This document shows positions 17,906 through 26,800 of a stretch of DNA of 64,000 nucleotides, piece after piece. The stretch is from Sphingomonas trueperi (GTDB taxonomy: Bacteria > Pseudomonadota > Alphaproteobacteria > Sphingomonadales > Sphingomonadaceae). The notes below the pieces were generated by a model that was not told the DNA's origin, searched no databases, and saw nothing but the letters and a program-made list of their open reading frames with translations. Position 1 is the stretch's first letter. The number at the start of each line of letters is the position of its first letter. The translations under genes were made by a program, and so were the position numbers. The stretch is taken from positions 372,001-436,000 of the forward strand of contig NZ_JAATJB010000002.1 in the NCBI RefSeq assembly GCF_011927635.1. Reading direction: 5' to 3'.

Positions 17906-19138
17906 ATGCTGTACGACGCTTACGAATTCCAACGTTCGATGCTCGCAGGTGCGAGTGCTCTGGCCAATTTCGGCGCGGGGCTGCTCAACAATCCGGCCAA
18001 TCCGTTCGCCTATTTCGGCGGCGGGCCGGTGATGGCCTCGGCGCTGGAGGTGTTCGCGCACGCCTCCGCACCGCGCGGCAAGCCCGAATTCGCGCTCGAC
18101 TTCACCGAGATCGACGGCCGCCGGGTCGAGGTGCATGAGGAGATCGTGCTGCGGAAGCCGTTTGGCCAGCTCAAGCGCTTCGTCCGCGAAGGCGTCGAGG
18201 GCGGGCCGAAGCTGCTGATCGTCGCGCCGATGTCCGGCCATTATGCCACGCTGCTGCGCGGCACGGTGCAGCGGATGCTGCCGGTGGCCGATGTGTACAT
18301 CACCGACTGGCGCGACGCGAAGCTGGTGCCGACCAGCGAAGGCCGCTTCGACCTCGACGACTATGTCGATTATGTGATCGATTTCCTCGCGCATATCGGC
18401 GCGGAGGGTGCGCCCCGCCCGCACATGCTGGCGGTGTGCCAACCCTCGGTGCCCTGCTATGCCGCCGCGGCGGTGATGAGCGCGGACAATCACCCCAATC
18501 GCCCGGCGACGCTGACCATGATGGGCGGCCCGATCGACACGCGCGAGGCGCCCACCGCGGTCAACACGCTGGCGACCGAGCGGCCGTACAGCTGGTTCGA
18601 GCACAACGTCATCGCCACCGTCCCGATGACCTATGCGGGTGCGGGTCGGAAGGTCTATCCCGGCTTCCTCCAGCTCGCCGGCTTCATGACGATGAACCTC
18701 GGCAACCACCTCATCTCGCATTGGGAGATGTTCAAGCATCTCGTCCAGGGCGACGACGAGAGCGCCGACGCGACGATGAAGTTCTACGAGGAATATCGTT
18801 CGGTCTGCGACATGACCGCCGAATTCTATCTCCAGACGATCGAAGTGGTGTTCCAGACCCACGCGCTGCCCAAGGGCGAGATGCTGCACCGCGGCCGCAA
18901 GGTCGATCCGGGCGCGATCAAGGACATCGGCATCCTCGCGATCGAAGGCGAGCGCGACGACATCTCGGGCATCGGCCAGACCAAGGCGGCGCTGACGATC
19001 GCGACCAACCTGCCGGAATCGCACAAGCAATACCATCTGGCCGAAGGCGTCGGCCATTACGGCATCTTCAACGGCTCGAAATGGCGCAACCGCATTGCGC
19101 CGGTCGTCGAGCAGTGGATGGCCACGCACGGCGGGTGA
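17906..19138 (+). CDS. phaZ: Intracellular polyhydroxyalkanoate depolymerase
   Basis: A 410-residue enzyme that mobilises stored poly-3-hydroxybutyrate. The sequence LYDAYEFQRSMLAG at the N-terminus and the cysteine-type lipase-like box VCQPS at 177-181 (Cys178) match the intracellular PhaZ family, in which Cys replaces the usual serine. The Asp and His of the triad probably lie in GERDDISG and GVGHYGIF near the C-terminus. The ATG at 17906 has GGGGAAGGA about eight bases upstream. A MaoC hydratase and a thiolase, both possible PHA-metabolism enzymes, lie 3-5 kb downstream. A palindromic repeat block follows. Confidence 0.93.
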   Translation: MLYDAYEFQRSMLAGASALANFGAGLLNNPANPFAYFGGGPVMASALEVFAHASAPRGKPEFALDFTEIDGRRVEVHEEIVLRKPFGQLKRFVREGVEGGPKLLIVAPMSGHYATLLRGTVQRMLPVADVYITDWRDAKLVPTSEGRFDLDDYVDYVIDFLAHIGAEGAPRPHMLAVCQPSVPCYAAAAVMSADNHPNRPATLTMMGGPIDTREAPTAVNTLATERPYSWFEHNVIATVPMTYAGAGRKVYPGFLQLAGFMTMNLGNHLISHWEMFKHLVQGDDESADATMKFYEEYRSVCDMTAEFYLQTIEVVFQTHALPKGEMLHRGRKVDPGAIKDIGILAIEGERDDISGIGQTKAALTIATNLPESHKQYHLAEGVGHYGIFNGSKWRNRIAPVVEQWMATHGG

Positions 19139-19147
19139 GCGATTTAT

Positions 19148-19295
19148 CCCTCTCCCCACCGGGGAGAGGGTGGGGCCCGCTGCCGAAGGCAGTGGGAGGG
19201 AGAGGGGCAGTCCGGCTATCGAACGGCTAGGCGGCGCTTGCGCGCCGCTCACCCTCTCCAAGCTTCGCTATCCCCTCCCTCAAGGGAGAGGATAG
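19148..19295. repeat. Multi-hairpin GC-rich intergenic repeat between phaZ and putA
   Basis: It holds at least three dyads: CCCTCTCCCC/GGGGAGAGGG at 19148-19170, a GCTGCCGAAGGCAGT hairpin after it, and CTATCCCCTCCCT/AGGGAGAGGATAG at 19268-19295. It fills the gap between two convergent genes and belongs to the family also seen at 44385, 45805 and 52408. Confidence 0.75.
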
Positions 19296-19305
19296 CTAGG
19301 CCAGC

Positions 19306-22300
19306 TCAAATCCCCCCTTCGTCCAGGCTGAGCAGGGTCGCATTGCCGCCGGCGCTGGTCGTGTCCACCGACACCGCCCGCTCCGCGCAGAAGCGGTGCA
19401 GATAGTGCGGGCCGCCCGCCTTGGGACCGGTGCCCGACAGGCCCTCGCCGCCGAAGGGCTGCGAGCCCACCACCGCACCGATCATCGAGCGGTTGATGTA
19501 CAAATTGCCCACCCGCGCCTCCGCCTCGACCAGCTCGGCCGAGCGGGCGATGCGGCTGTGCAGGCCCATGGTCAGCCCAAAGCCCTTCGCATTCACCCGC
19601 GCCACCGTCTCCGCGAGCGTGCCCGCCTTCCAGGTGGCGACGTGGAGGATCGGCCCGAACCATTCGCGGGTCAGGTCCTCGGGTCGGTCGATGCGGATCA
19701 TTGTCGGCGGCACGAACAGGCCGGTGGCGGGCACCGGCACGGTCTTGATCCACTGGGCCTTGGCGCTGTCGCGATAGGCCATCAGCTTGTCGTACGCCGC
19801 CTGGTCGATCACCGGGCCGATATCGGTGCGCGGATCGGCGGGGTCGCCGAGGATCAGCAGCTCCATCGCGCCGCGCAGCATCTCGATCACGCCCTCGGCG
19901 ATCTCTTCCTGCAGCAACAGCAGCCGCAGCGCCGAGCAGCGCTGCCCGGCGGAGCGGAAGGCCGAGGTCAGCACGTCGGCCACCACCTGCTCGGGCAGGG
20001 CGGTCGAATCGACGATCATCGCGTTGATGCCGCCGGTCTCGGCGATCAGCGGCACCAGCGGGCGGTCGTTGCCTTCCAGCAGCGCGGCGGCGATCTTCTT
20101 GGCGGTCGGCGTCGAGCCGGTGAACGCCACGCCGGCGATGCGATGGTCGGAGGTGAGCGCGGCGCCGACTTCCGGCCCGCCGGTCACCAGCACCAGCGCA
20201 TCCTCGGGCACGCCCGCCTGATGGGCGAGGCGCACCGCGGCGCGGGCGATCTCCGGCGTCTGCGGCGCGGGCTTGGCGACTACGGCGTTACCCGCGACCA
20301 GCGCGGCGGCGGTCTGGCCGAGGAAGATCGCCAGCGGGAAGTTCCACGGTGCGATCGTCGCCCACACGCCGCGGCCTTCCATGCGCAGCTCGTTGCGCTC
20401 GCCCGTCGGCCCGGGGAGGGTGATCGGCGCGAGGCCGGTGCGCGCCTGGAGCGCATAGTAGCGGCAGAAATCGGCGGCCTCGCGGACCTCGCCGAGAGCA
20501 TCGGGGATGGTCTTGAAGGCTTCCTTGACGGCCAGCGCCATCAGCTCGATGCGGTTTTCCTCGAGCAGGTCGGCGAGGCGCTCGAGGATCGCGGCGCGCG
20601 TGGCGAGCGGGGTGGCCGCCCAGCCGGGGAAGGCGGCTGAGGCGCGGTCGATGGCTGAAGCAACCCCCTCCCGCGTGCGGGAGGGGGCAGGGGGTGGGCC
20701 CCCGGCTTCCACAGCCGGTTCGCTGGTGGTGAGCGTGGGCCCACCCCCCGGCCCCCTCCCGCGCGCGGGAGGGGGAGAGGCTGCAATCGCCGCCGCCGTC
20801 TCTGCAAGGATGGTCCGCTCGGCGAGATCGATCCCGCCCGAGTTCTTCCAAGCGCCGAACAGATCGACTGGCAGGGGAATGCTCGGATGCCGCGTGCCGC
20901 CAACGGCCGCGATCTTCTCCACCGGATCGGCGAGCAGCTCGGCTTCGCTCAACTGCTCGTCGGCCAGCTGGTGGACGAAGCTGGAGTTGGCGCCGTTCTC
21001 GAGCAGGCGGCGGACGAGGTACGCCAGCAGGTCGCGGTGCCCACCCACCGGCGCATAGATGCGGCAGTGATAGCCCTGTTCGTTGACCAGCCGCTCGTAC
21101 AGCCCTTCGCCCATGCCATGGAGCCGCTGGAACTCGAAGTCGCGGCTGTCACCGGCCCAGTCGAGGATGGTGGCGACGGTCAACGCATTGTGGCTGGCAA
21201 AGGCAGGCACGATGTTCTTCGCCGCCAGCATGTCGCGCGCGCAGGCGAGGTACGACACGTCGGTCGCCGCCTTGCGGGTGAACAGGGGATAGTCCGCCAG
21301 GCCCTCGACCTGGGTGCGCTTGATCTCGCTGTCCCAATAGGCGCCCTTGACCAGGCGGACGTGCATCGGCCGGCCGAGATCGTCGGCCCAGCCGATCACC
21401 GCGCGGGCGCGCTTGCCATAGGCCTGTACCGCCATGCCGAAGCCGTTCCAGCCGCGCAGCTCGGGCCGCCTTGCGACCGAACCGATGATGTCGAGGCTCA
21501 TCTCCAGCCGCTCGCTCTCCTCCGCGTCGACGGTGAGCGGGATGCCCTGCGCCGCCGATTCCGAGGCGAGCTGGGCCAGCATGTCGGTCAGCTCGGGCAC
21601 GCAGCGATCATATTGCGCGACTTCGTAGCGCGGGTGCAGCGCGGAGAGCTTCACCGAGATCGAATGGCCCGCCTTGGGATCGCGGCCGACCGCGCGGATT
21701 GCCTCGAAATAGGCCTGGAAATAGCGTTCGGCATCGGCCTTGGTGCGCGCGGCCTCGCCCAGCATGTCGAAGCTGGCGGTGAAGCCCTTGTTCTCGGGCT
21801 TCTTCATCCGCTTCATCGCCTCGTCGATGGTGCGGCCCATCACGAACACCTCGCCCATCCGCTTCATCGCGGCGCCCACCGCCTGGCGGACGAAGGGCTC
21901 GCCGGCGCGCGAGATCAGGCGGCGGAGCACGCCCGTCTTCTCGTCGCCGACCAGCGCGCGGCCCAGCATCAGGCCCCAGGTCGCCGAATTGACCAGCACC
22001 GAGTTCGACTTGCCCGAATGCGCTTTCCAGTCGGCATCGCCGATCTTGTCGGCGATCAGCAGGTCGGCGGTTTCGGGATCGGGCACGCGCAGGAACGCCT
22101 CGGCCAGGCTGAGCAGCGCCACGCCCTCAGACGAGTTCAGCCGGTATTCCTGGAGGAACTGGTTCACCCAGCCGCGATTCTGCGCGGCGCGCAGGTCCGC
22201 CAGCAGCGCCAGCGCGTGGTCCATCACCCGCTCGCGCGAATCGGGCGTGAGTCGCGCCCGCTCCAGAAGCGGTTTTAGAACATCGGGTTCGGCCGCACGG

Positions 22301-22350
22301 TGCAGCTTGGCCATCGATTCGCGGTGGTGTGACGGTACGGCAGTCGGCAT
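19306..22350 (-). CDS. putA: Bifunctional proline dehydrogenase / L-glutamate gamma-semialdehyde dehydrogenase
   Basis: Oxidises proline to glutamate in two steps, at the membrane face. The product has 1014 residues. The N-terminal part (about 130-470) is the FAD-dependent proline dehydrogenase barrel, with VRLVKGAYWDSEIKR. The C-terminal part (about 570-1005) is an aldehyde dehydrogenase, with the oxyanion/glutamate motif ETGGINAMIVDST and catalytic Cys in SAGQRCSAL. There is no ribbon-helix-helix domain, so it is not the autoregulatory enterobacterial type. The linker at about 517-565 is Pro/Gly/Arg-rich and is encoded by a palindromic repeat (20664-20775). A start 12 codons further in is possible. 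Confidence 0.94.
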   Translation of the reverse strand: MPTAVPSHHRESMAKLHRAAEPDVLKPLLERARLTPDSRERVMDHALALLADLRAAQNRGWVNQFLQEYRLNSSEGVALLSLAEAFLRVPDPETADLLIADKIGDADWKAHSGKSNSVLVNSATWGLMLGRALVGDEKTGVLRRLISRAGEPFVRQAVGAAMKRMGEVFVMGRTIDEAMKRMKKPENKGFTASFDMLGEAARTKADAERYFQAYFEAIRAVGRDPKAGHSISVKLSALHPRYEVAQYDRCVPELTDMLAQLASESAAQGIPLTVDAEESERLEMSLDIIGSVARRPELRGWNGFGMAVQAYGKRARAVIGWADDLGRPMHVRLVKGAYWDSEIKRTQVEGLADYPLFTRKAATDVSYLACARDMLAAKNIVPAFASHNALTVATILDWAGDSRDFEFQRLHGMGEGLYERLVNEQGYHCRIYAPVGGHRDLLAYLVRRLLENGANSSFVHQLADEQLSEAELLADPVEKIAAVGGTRHPSIPLPVDLFGAWKNSGGIDLAERTILAETAAAIAASPPPARGRGPGGGPTLTTSEPAVEAGGPPPAPSRTREGVASAIDRASAAFPGWAATPLATRAAILERLADLLEENRIELMALAVKEAFKTIPDALGEVREAADFCRYYALQARTGLAPITLPGPTGERNELRMEGRGVWATIAPWNFPLAIFLGQTAAALVAGNAVVAKPAPQTPEIARAAVRLAHQAGVPEDALVLVTGGPEVGAALTSDHRIAGVAFTGSTPTAKKIAAALLEGNDRPLVPLIAETGGINAMIVDSTALPEQVVADVLTSAFRSAGQRCSALRLLLLQEEIAEGVIEMLRGAMELLILGDPADPRTDIGPVIDQAAYDKLMAYRDSAKAQWIKTVPVPATGLFVPPTMIRIDRPEDLTREWFGPILHVATWKAGTLAETVARVNAKGFGLTMGLHSRIARSAELVEAEARVGNLYINRSMIGAVVGSQPFGGEGLSGTGPKAGGPHYLHRFCAERAVSVDTTSAGGNATLLSLDEGGI
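20664..20775. repeat. Palindromic element embedded in frame in putA
   Basis: Two hairpins with near-identical arms (CCCCCTCCCGC/GCGGGAGGGGG at 20664-20687 and 20752-20775) flank an internal inverted repeat (GGGGGTGGGCCC near 20690 with GGGCCCACCCCC near 20740). The unit resembles the intergenic palindromes at 22907, 44385 and 45805, yet it lies inside the open putA frame, where it encodes low-complexity linker between the two catalytic domains. Confidence 0.8.
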
Positions 22351-22444
22351 TTTCCAGTTTCCGGTCGGCTAAAGCTTGCAGGGAGGCCGGTGGCCCCACT
22401 AGATATGGCGTGCCTATGAAAGATAATTACGCGAGAGGATAGTC

Positions 22445-22903
22445 TTGGCGGCGACCGTCACCCCGCAGGAGATGGCCGAACGGGTCGGCACCGAGCATGT
22501 CTCGGACTGGGTGGAGGTCACCCAGGCGATGATCGACCAGTTCGCAGAGGCGACCGGCGACCACCAGTTCCTCCATGTCGATCCGGTGCGCGCGGCCGAG
22601 ACTCCGTTCGGCGGCACGATCGCGCATGGCTTCCTCTCGCTGTCGCTGATGCCGATGCTCGCCGCGCGCACCGATGCGCCGGCGATCGAGGGCGTGCGGA
22701 TGGGGGTGAACTATGGAGGGAACAAGGTTCGGTTCCTCACGCCGGTGCGCTCGGGCAAGCGGGTGCGCGGGCGCTTCACGCTCAAGAAGTTCGTCGAGCG
22801 CAAGCTCGGCGTCTGGGAACAGGTGCAGGAATATCAGCTCGAGATCGAAGGCGAGGAGAAGCCGGCGGTGATCGCCGAGTGGATCGCGCTGATTTACGTC
22901 TAA
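22445..22903 (+). CDS. MaoC family dehydratase / enoyl-CoA hydratase
   Basis: A 152-residue hot-dog-fold protein with the hydratase-2 motif: [12 protein letters not shown] at about 35-46, where Asp and His act on the enoyl-CoA, and a [15 protein letters not shown] helix. Such proteins hydrate trans-2-enoyl-CoA to (R)-3-hydroxyacyl-CoA or take part in fatty acid and PHA metabolism. The start is a TTG with GAGAGGA upstream; the first in-frame ATG (22472) would cut off part of the first helix. The thiolase gene follows 47 bases later, suggesting a beta-oxidation or PHA-related operon. The gene is divergent from putA. Confidence 0.88.
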   Translation: MAATVTPQEMAERVGTEHVSDWVEVTQAMIDQFAEATGDHQFLHVDPVRAAETPFGGTIAHGFLSLSLMPMLAARTDAPAIEGVRMGVNYGGNKVRFLTPVRSGKRVRGRFTLKKFVERKLGVWEQVQEYQLEIEGEEKPAVIAEWIALIYV

Positions 22904-22906
22904 TTT

Positions 22907-22928
22907 CCCCTCCCGCAAGCGGGAGGGG
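22907..22928. repeat. Perfect 10-bp palindrome between the maoC and thiolase genes
   Basis: CCCCTCCCGC and GCGGGAGGGG with a 2-base spacer lie 4 bases after the MaoC stop codon. This is the clearest single copy of the palindrome family. Inside an apparent operon it may tune the downstream gene. Confidence 0.7.
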
Positions 22929-22950
22929 AGCGAAGAAGGAAGGACAGGAA

Positions 22951-24126
<1,176 letters not shown>

Positions 24127-24134
24127 GGGGTTGA

Positions 24135-24164
24135 CCGGAGGGTGTGCTGCGCTGCACCCTCCGG
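24135..24164 (+). promoter_or_regulatory. Hairpin immediately before the DUF805 start codon
   Basis: CCGGAGGGTG (24135-24144) pairs perfectly with CACCCTCCGG (24155-24164) around a 10-base loop; the DUF805 ATG begins 4 bases later. The only ribosome-binding-like sequence, GGAGGG, lies in the 5' arm. It may terminate the thiolase transcript or control DUF805 translation. Confidence 0.5.
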
Positions 24165-24167
24165 CCC

Positions 24168-24659
24168 ATGACAGCAGCCAGCTATCGCGACGGGGTGTCG
24201 CTGCGGAACGGCCTCCGCGCCATCGGCCAGAGCTTCGTGTTCCACGGGCGCTCGACGCGCAGCGAGCTGACCAGCGCGCTGATCCTGATCGCGATCGGCG
24301 AGCTGCTGTTGTTCCTCGGCTTCCACTTCTTCCATCCGCCGACGCCGCTCAACCTCACGGTCTTCTGGCGCCGCGTCGCGGTGGAGGAGGCGCTGGCGCT
24401 GGCGCTGTTCGTGCCGCTGATCGGGCTGATCGTGCGGCGGCTGCACGATGTCGGGCTGCCGGCGATCCCGGGCCTGCTGCTTGCCGCGATCGGGGTGGCG
24501 GGCGATCTGGACCGCACCCAGGTGGCGATCGGGCTGCATCCCGGCGTGCCGATGCTGCCGCTGGCGGGGCAAGTCGCGCTCGCGATTCTGGCAGTCGCGC
24601 TCTACTGGTCGCCGGCCATCGGCGCCAATCGTTTCGGTGCGGACCCGCGAATTGTCTGA
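24168..24659 (+). CDS. DUF805 family membrane protein
   Basis: A 163-residue integral membrane protein. The DUF805 pattern is recognisable: FHGRSTRSELTSALI before the first helix, a helix around LILIAIGELLLFLGF, a second around ALALALFVPLIGLIVRRLHDVG (the RRLHDVG motif is the family hallmark), a central helix, and a last segment ending LYWSPAIGANRFG. The function is unknown. The start codon sits just after a perfect hairpin and lacks a free Shine-Dalgarno sequence. Confidence 0.85.
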   Translation: MTAASYRDGVSLRNGLRAIGQSFVFHGRSTRSELTSALILIAIGELLLFLGFHFFHPPTPLNLTVFWRRVAVEEALALALFVPLIGLIVRRLHDVGLPAIPGLLLAAIGVAGDLDRTQVAIGLHPGVPMLPLAGQVALAILAVALYWSPAIGANRFGADPRIV

Positions 24660-24771
24660 AATTCGCGTGAAAATCAAACTAATTGCGGCTTGTTTATTGC
24701 TACGGTAACCATTGTTAGCGATATCGCCTGGGCGAGCTTCGAGAAGAAGCCGGCAGGGGAGAGAGGGCTCG

Positions 24772-25722
24772 ATGGAAGATGGCGTGGCGCTGGTGGCCGA
24801 TATCGGCCGACAATCGGTTCGCTTCGGCCTGACCGGCGGCGCGGAAGGCGACGAGCCGCGCGAGATCAAGCGCTTTTCGAACGCCGACCATCAGACCTTC
24901 ACCAGTGCCCTTGTGGCATATCTTTGCGGCGTCGGCCTGCGCGATGCGCGGCTGCCGAGCGTGCTTGCCGTCGCCGGTGCGGTGCGCGGCGACCTGATCA
25001 ACCTCACCGGCAGCCGCTGGTACATCTCGCTTGCGGGTGTCGAAGCGGTGCTGCGCGAGAAGCCGTTGGCGCTCAACGAATGCGCCGCCAACGCGCTGGC
25101 GCTTACCCGGCTTCCGCCGACAACGTTTACCGCGCTCCCGGGCGCCGCGCCCAAGCCGATCGCGCCGGGCGGCAACTATGCCGTGATCGGGGTCGGCACG
25201 GGCCTCGGCGTCGCCGCGCTGATAGGTGCCGACGGTCGCCATGTGCCCGTTCAGAGCGAGGCGGGGCATATCGGCTTTGCTCCCCAGAACGGCGACGAGG
25301 AGCGGTTCGCGACCTTCTGCAAGGCGCGCGGCGGGCTGGTCGAGGTCGAGACCCTGCTCAGCGCCAACGGGCTGCTGCTCGCCTATGAGGCGCTGTCCGG
25401 CGGCAAGCGGCTGCCCGCGCCGGAGGATGTGACCCGCAACGCCGGCCGCGATCCGATCGCCGGCGCGGTGGTCCGCATGTTCGTCGAGCATCTCGGCGCG
25501 TTTGTCGGCGATCTGGCGCTGACCTTCGATGCCTGGGACGGCGTGTTCCTCACCGGTGCGATCGCCCGTGCGCTGGAGACTCAGCTGAAGCAGCCCGGCT
25601 TCCGCCGCCGGATGGAGGCGCGCACCGCCTTCCGCCGCCAGCTCGCCGAAACCCCGGTGGCGCTGGTCAACCGCGCCGACCTCGAACTGATCGGCGCCGC
25701 CGCCGCGATCCGGAACGCCTGA
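24772..25722 (+). CDS. Glucokinase family protein with altered active-site motifs
   Basis: A 316-residue protein alignable with bacterial glucokinases (Glk, ROK-independent type) along its length. The ATP loop VGTGLGVAAL at 141-150 is kept, as are Glu163 and His166 in SEAGHIGFAP. The phosphate-1 motif, normally DIGGTN, reads DIGRQS at 10-15. The sugar-binding/catalytic pair, normally Asn-Asp, reads Asn102-Glu103, and the TNH segment reads TGS at 79-81. Activity on glucose is therefore uncertain. The upstream region is AT-rich with a GCGATATCGC palindrome (24718-24727). The ATG at 24772 has a purine-rich GGGGAGAGAGGG upstream. Confidence 0.75.
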   Translation: MEDGVALVADIGRQSVRFGLTGGAEGDEPREIKRFSNADHQTFTSALVAYLCGVGLRDARLPSVLAVAGAVRGDLINLTGSRWYISLAGVEAVLREKPLALNECAANALALTRLPPTTFTALPGAAPKPIAPGGNYAVIGVGTGLGVAALIGADGRHVPVQSEAGHIGFAPQNGDEERFATFCKARGGLVEVETLLSANGLLLAYEALSGGKRLPAPEDVTRNAGRDPIAGAVVRMFVEHLGAFVGDLALTFDAWDGVFLTGAIARALETQLKQPGFRRRMEARTAFRRQLAETPVALVNRADLELIGAAAAIRNA

Positions 25723-25768
25723 GCGGACCTGCACGTTACGGCCAGGTATCCAAACTCGGGAGACGATC

Positions 25769-26248
25769 ATGGCCGACACGGTCGAACTGAAGAAGCATTT
25801 CTGGTCCAAGCTGGCGGATAGCCCCTTCGTGATGGCGGGCCTGCAGGACGGCCAGCACAGCGAGCCGCTGACCGCGCAGCTCGACGAGGACCAGGTCGAC
25901 ACGATCTTCTTCTTCATCGGCAAGGACAACCGCATGGCCAAGGGCGGCGCGGCGATGCTCCAGTTCGTCTCCAAGGGGCACGACTTTTTCGCCTGCCTAT
26001 CGGGAACGGCGCGCGTCGACAACGACTTCGCGATGATCGACAAGCTGTGGAACAGCCAGGTCGAAGCCTGGTTTCCGGGCGGCAAGCAGGACCCGAACCT
26101 CGCGCTGCTCCGCGTCGACATCGACGATGCCGAGCTGTGGGAGACGGACATGTCGCTCACCGGCAAGGTGAAGATGCTGTTCGGCGGCACGATCAAGTCG
26201 GACGAGACCGGCAGCCACGCCAAGGTCGAGACCACGGCGGAGCGCTGA
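25769..26248 (+). CDS. Pyridoxamine 5'-phosphate oxidase-family general stress protein
   Basis: A 159-residue split-barrel flavin-binding fold of the 'general stress protein 26' type. Recognisable elements are HFWSKLADSPFVMAGL at the start, FFFIGKDNRMAKGG, a GTARVDND strand and KLWNSQVEAWFPGGKQDPNL, the family signature. These proteins usually bind FMN or FAD without a known reaction. The ATG has GGGAGACG about seven bases upstream. It is a single gene following the glucokinase-like gene by 46 bases. Confidence 0.87.
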   Translation: MADTVELKKHFWSKLADSPFVMAGLQDGQHSEPLTAQLDEDQVDTIFFFIGKDNRMAKGGAAMLQFVSKGHDFFACLSGTARVDNDFAMIDKLWNSQVEAWFPGGKQDPNLALLRVDIDDAELWETDMSLTGKVKMLFGGTIKSDETGSHAKVETTAER

Positions 26249-26290
26249 GCCGAGATTGACCGCGCGACGCGGCTGGGCGATCCAGGGGCC

Positions 26291-26659
26291 ATGGGTCCTT
26301 CGCTCGCTCACCGCGTCCGCACCGAGGCGCATGCCGTATGGCTCGCCATCCGCGATCCGCGTACGCCCCTGGCGGCGCGGATCGTTGGCATCCTGGTCGC
26401 GGCCTATGCGCTGTCGCCGATCGACCTGATCCCCGATTTCGTCCCCGTGCTCGGGCTGGTGGACGATGCCATCCTGATCCCGCTCGGCGTCTGGCTGTTC
26501 GAGCGGCTGATCCCGGCCGAGCAGTTTGCCGAGCACCGCGCGGCGGCCGAGGACGCGAGCCACCGGCCGGTGAGCTGGGGCGGGGTCGCGATCGTGTTGG
26601 GCGTCTGGGCGCTTCTGGCTTGGGGCGTGTGGAGCTGGCTGGTGACGAAATATGATTGA
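26291..26659 (+). CDS. YkvA family (DUF1232) membrane protein
   Basis: A 122-residue protein with the DUF1232 core ARIVGILVAAYALSPIDLIPDFVPVLGLVDDAILI at about 30-65, where the SPIDLIPD motif is diagnostic, and a C-terminal transmembrane helix around 97-115. Its function is unknown. It follows the general stress protein gene by 42 bases and may be co-transcribed. A REPIN-like element lies just downstream. Confidence 0.88.
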   Translation: MGPSLAHRVRTEAHAVWLAIRDPRTPLAARIVGILVAAYALSPIDLIPDFVPVLGLVDDAILIPLGVWLFERLIPAEQFAEHRAAAEDASHRPVSWGGVAIVLGVWALLAWGVWSWLVTKYD

Positions 26660-26683
26660 GGGGCGGTCAACCTCACCCCCTTC

Positions 26684-26777
26684 GTCATTCCGGCGAAAGC
26701 CGGAATCCATTGGCGTCACCGGATCGGCGCCTGCCGCAGCCTAATGGCGGATGGATCCCGGCTTTCGCCGGGATGAC
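26684..26777. repeat. 94-bp REPIN-like paired palindrome, copy 3
   Basis: The ends GTCATTCCGGCGAAAGCC and CTTTCGCCGGGATGAC have the same architecture as copies 1 and 2, with compensating changes (CCGGCG...CGCCGG) that keep both hairpins. The spacer is diverged. It lies between the convergent DUF1232 and MscS genes. Confidence 0.82.
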
Positions 26778-26800
26778 GGCTGAGAGTATGTGGCTGCTCC

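Noticed and set aside
19306..22350. putA as two adjacent genes or a frameshifted gene
   Set aside because: The frame is continuous through the repeat-rich linker and both domains are complete, so a single fusion enzyme is the simplest reading.
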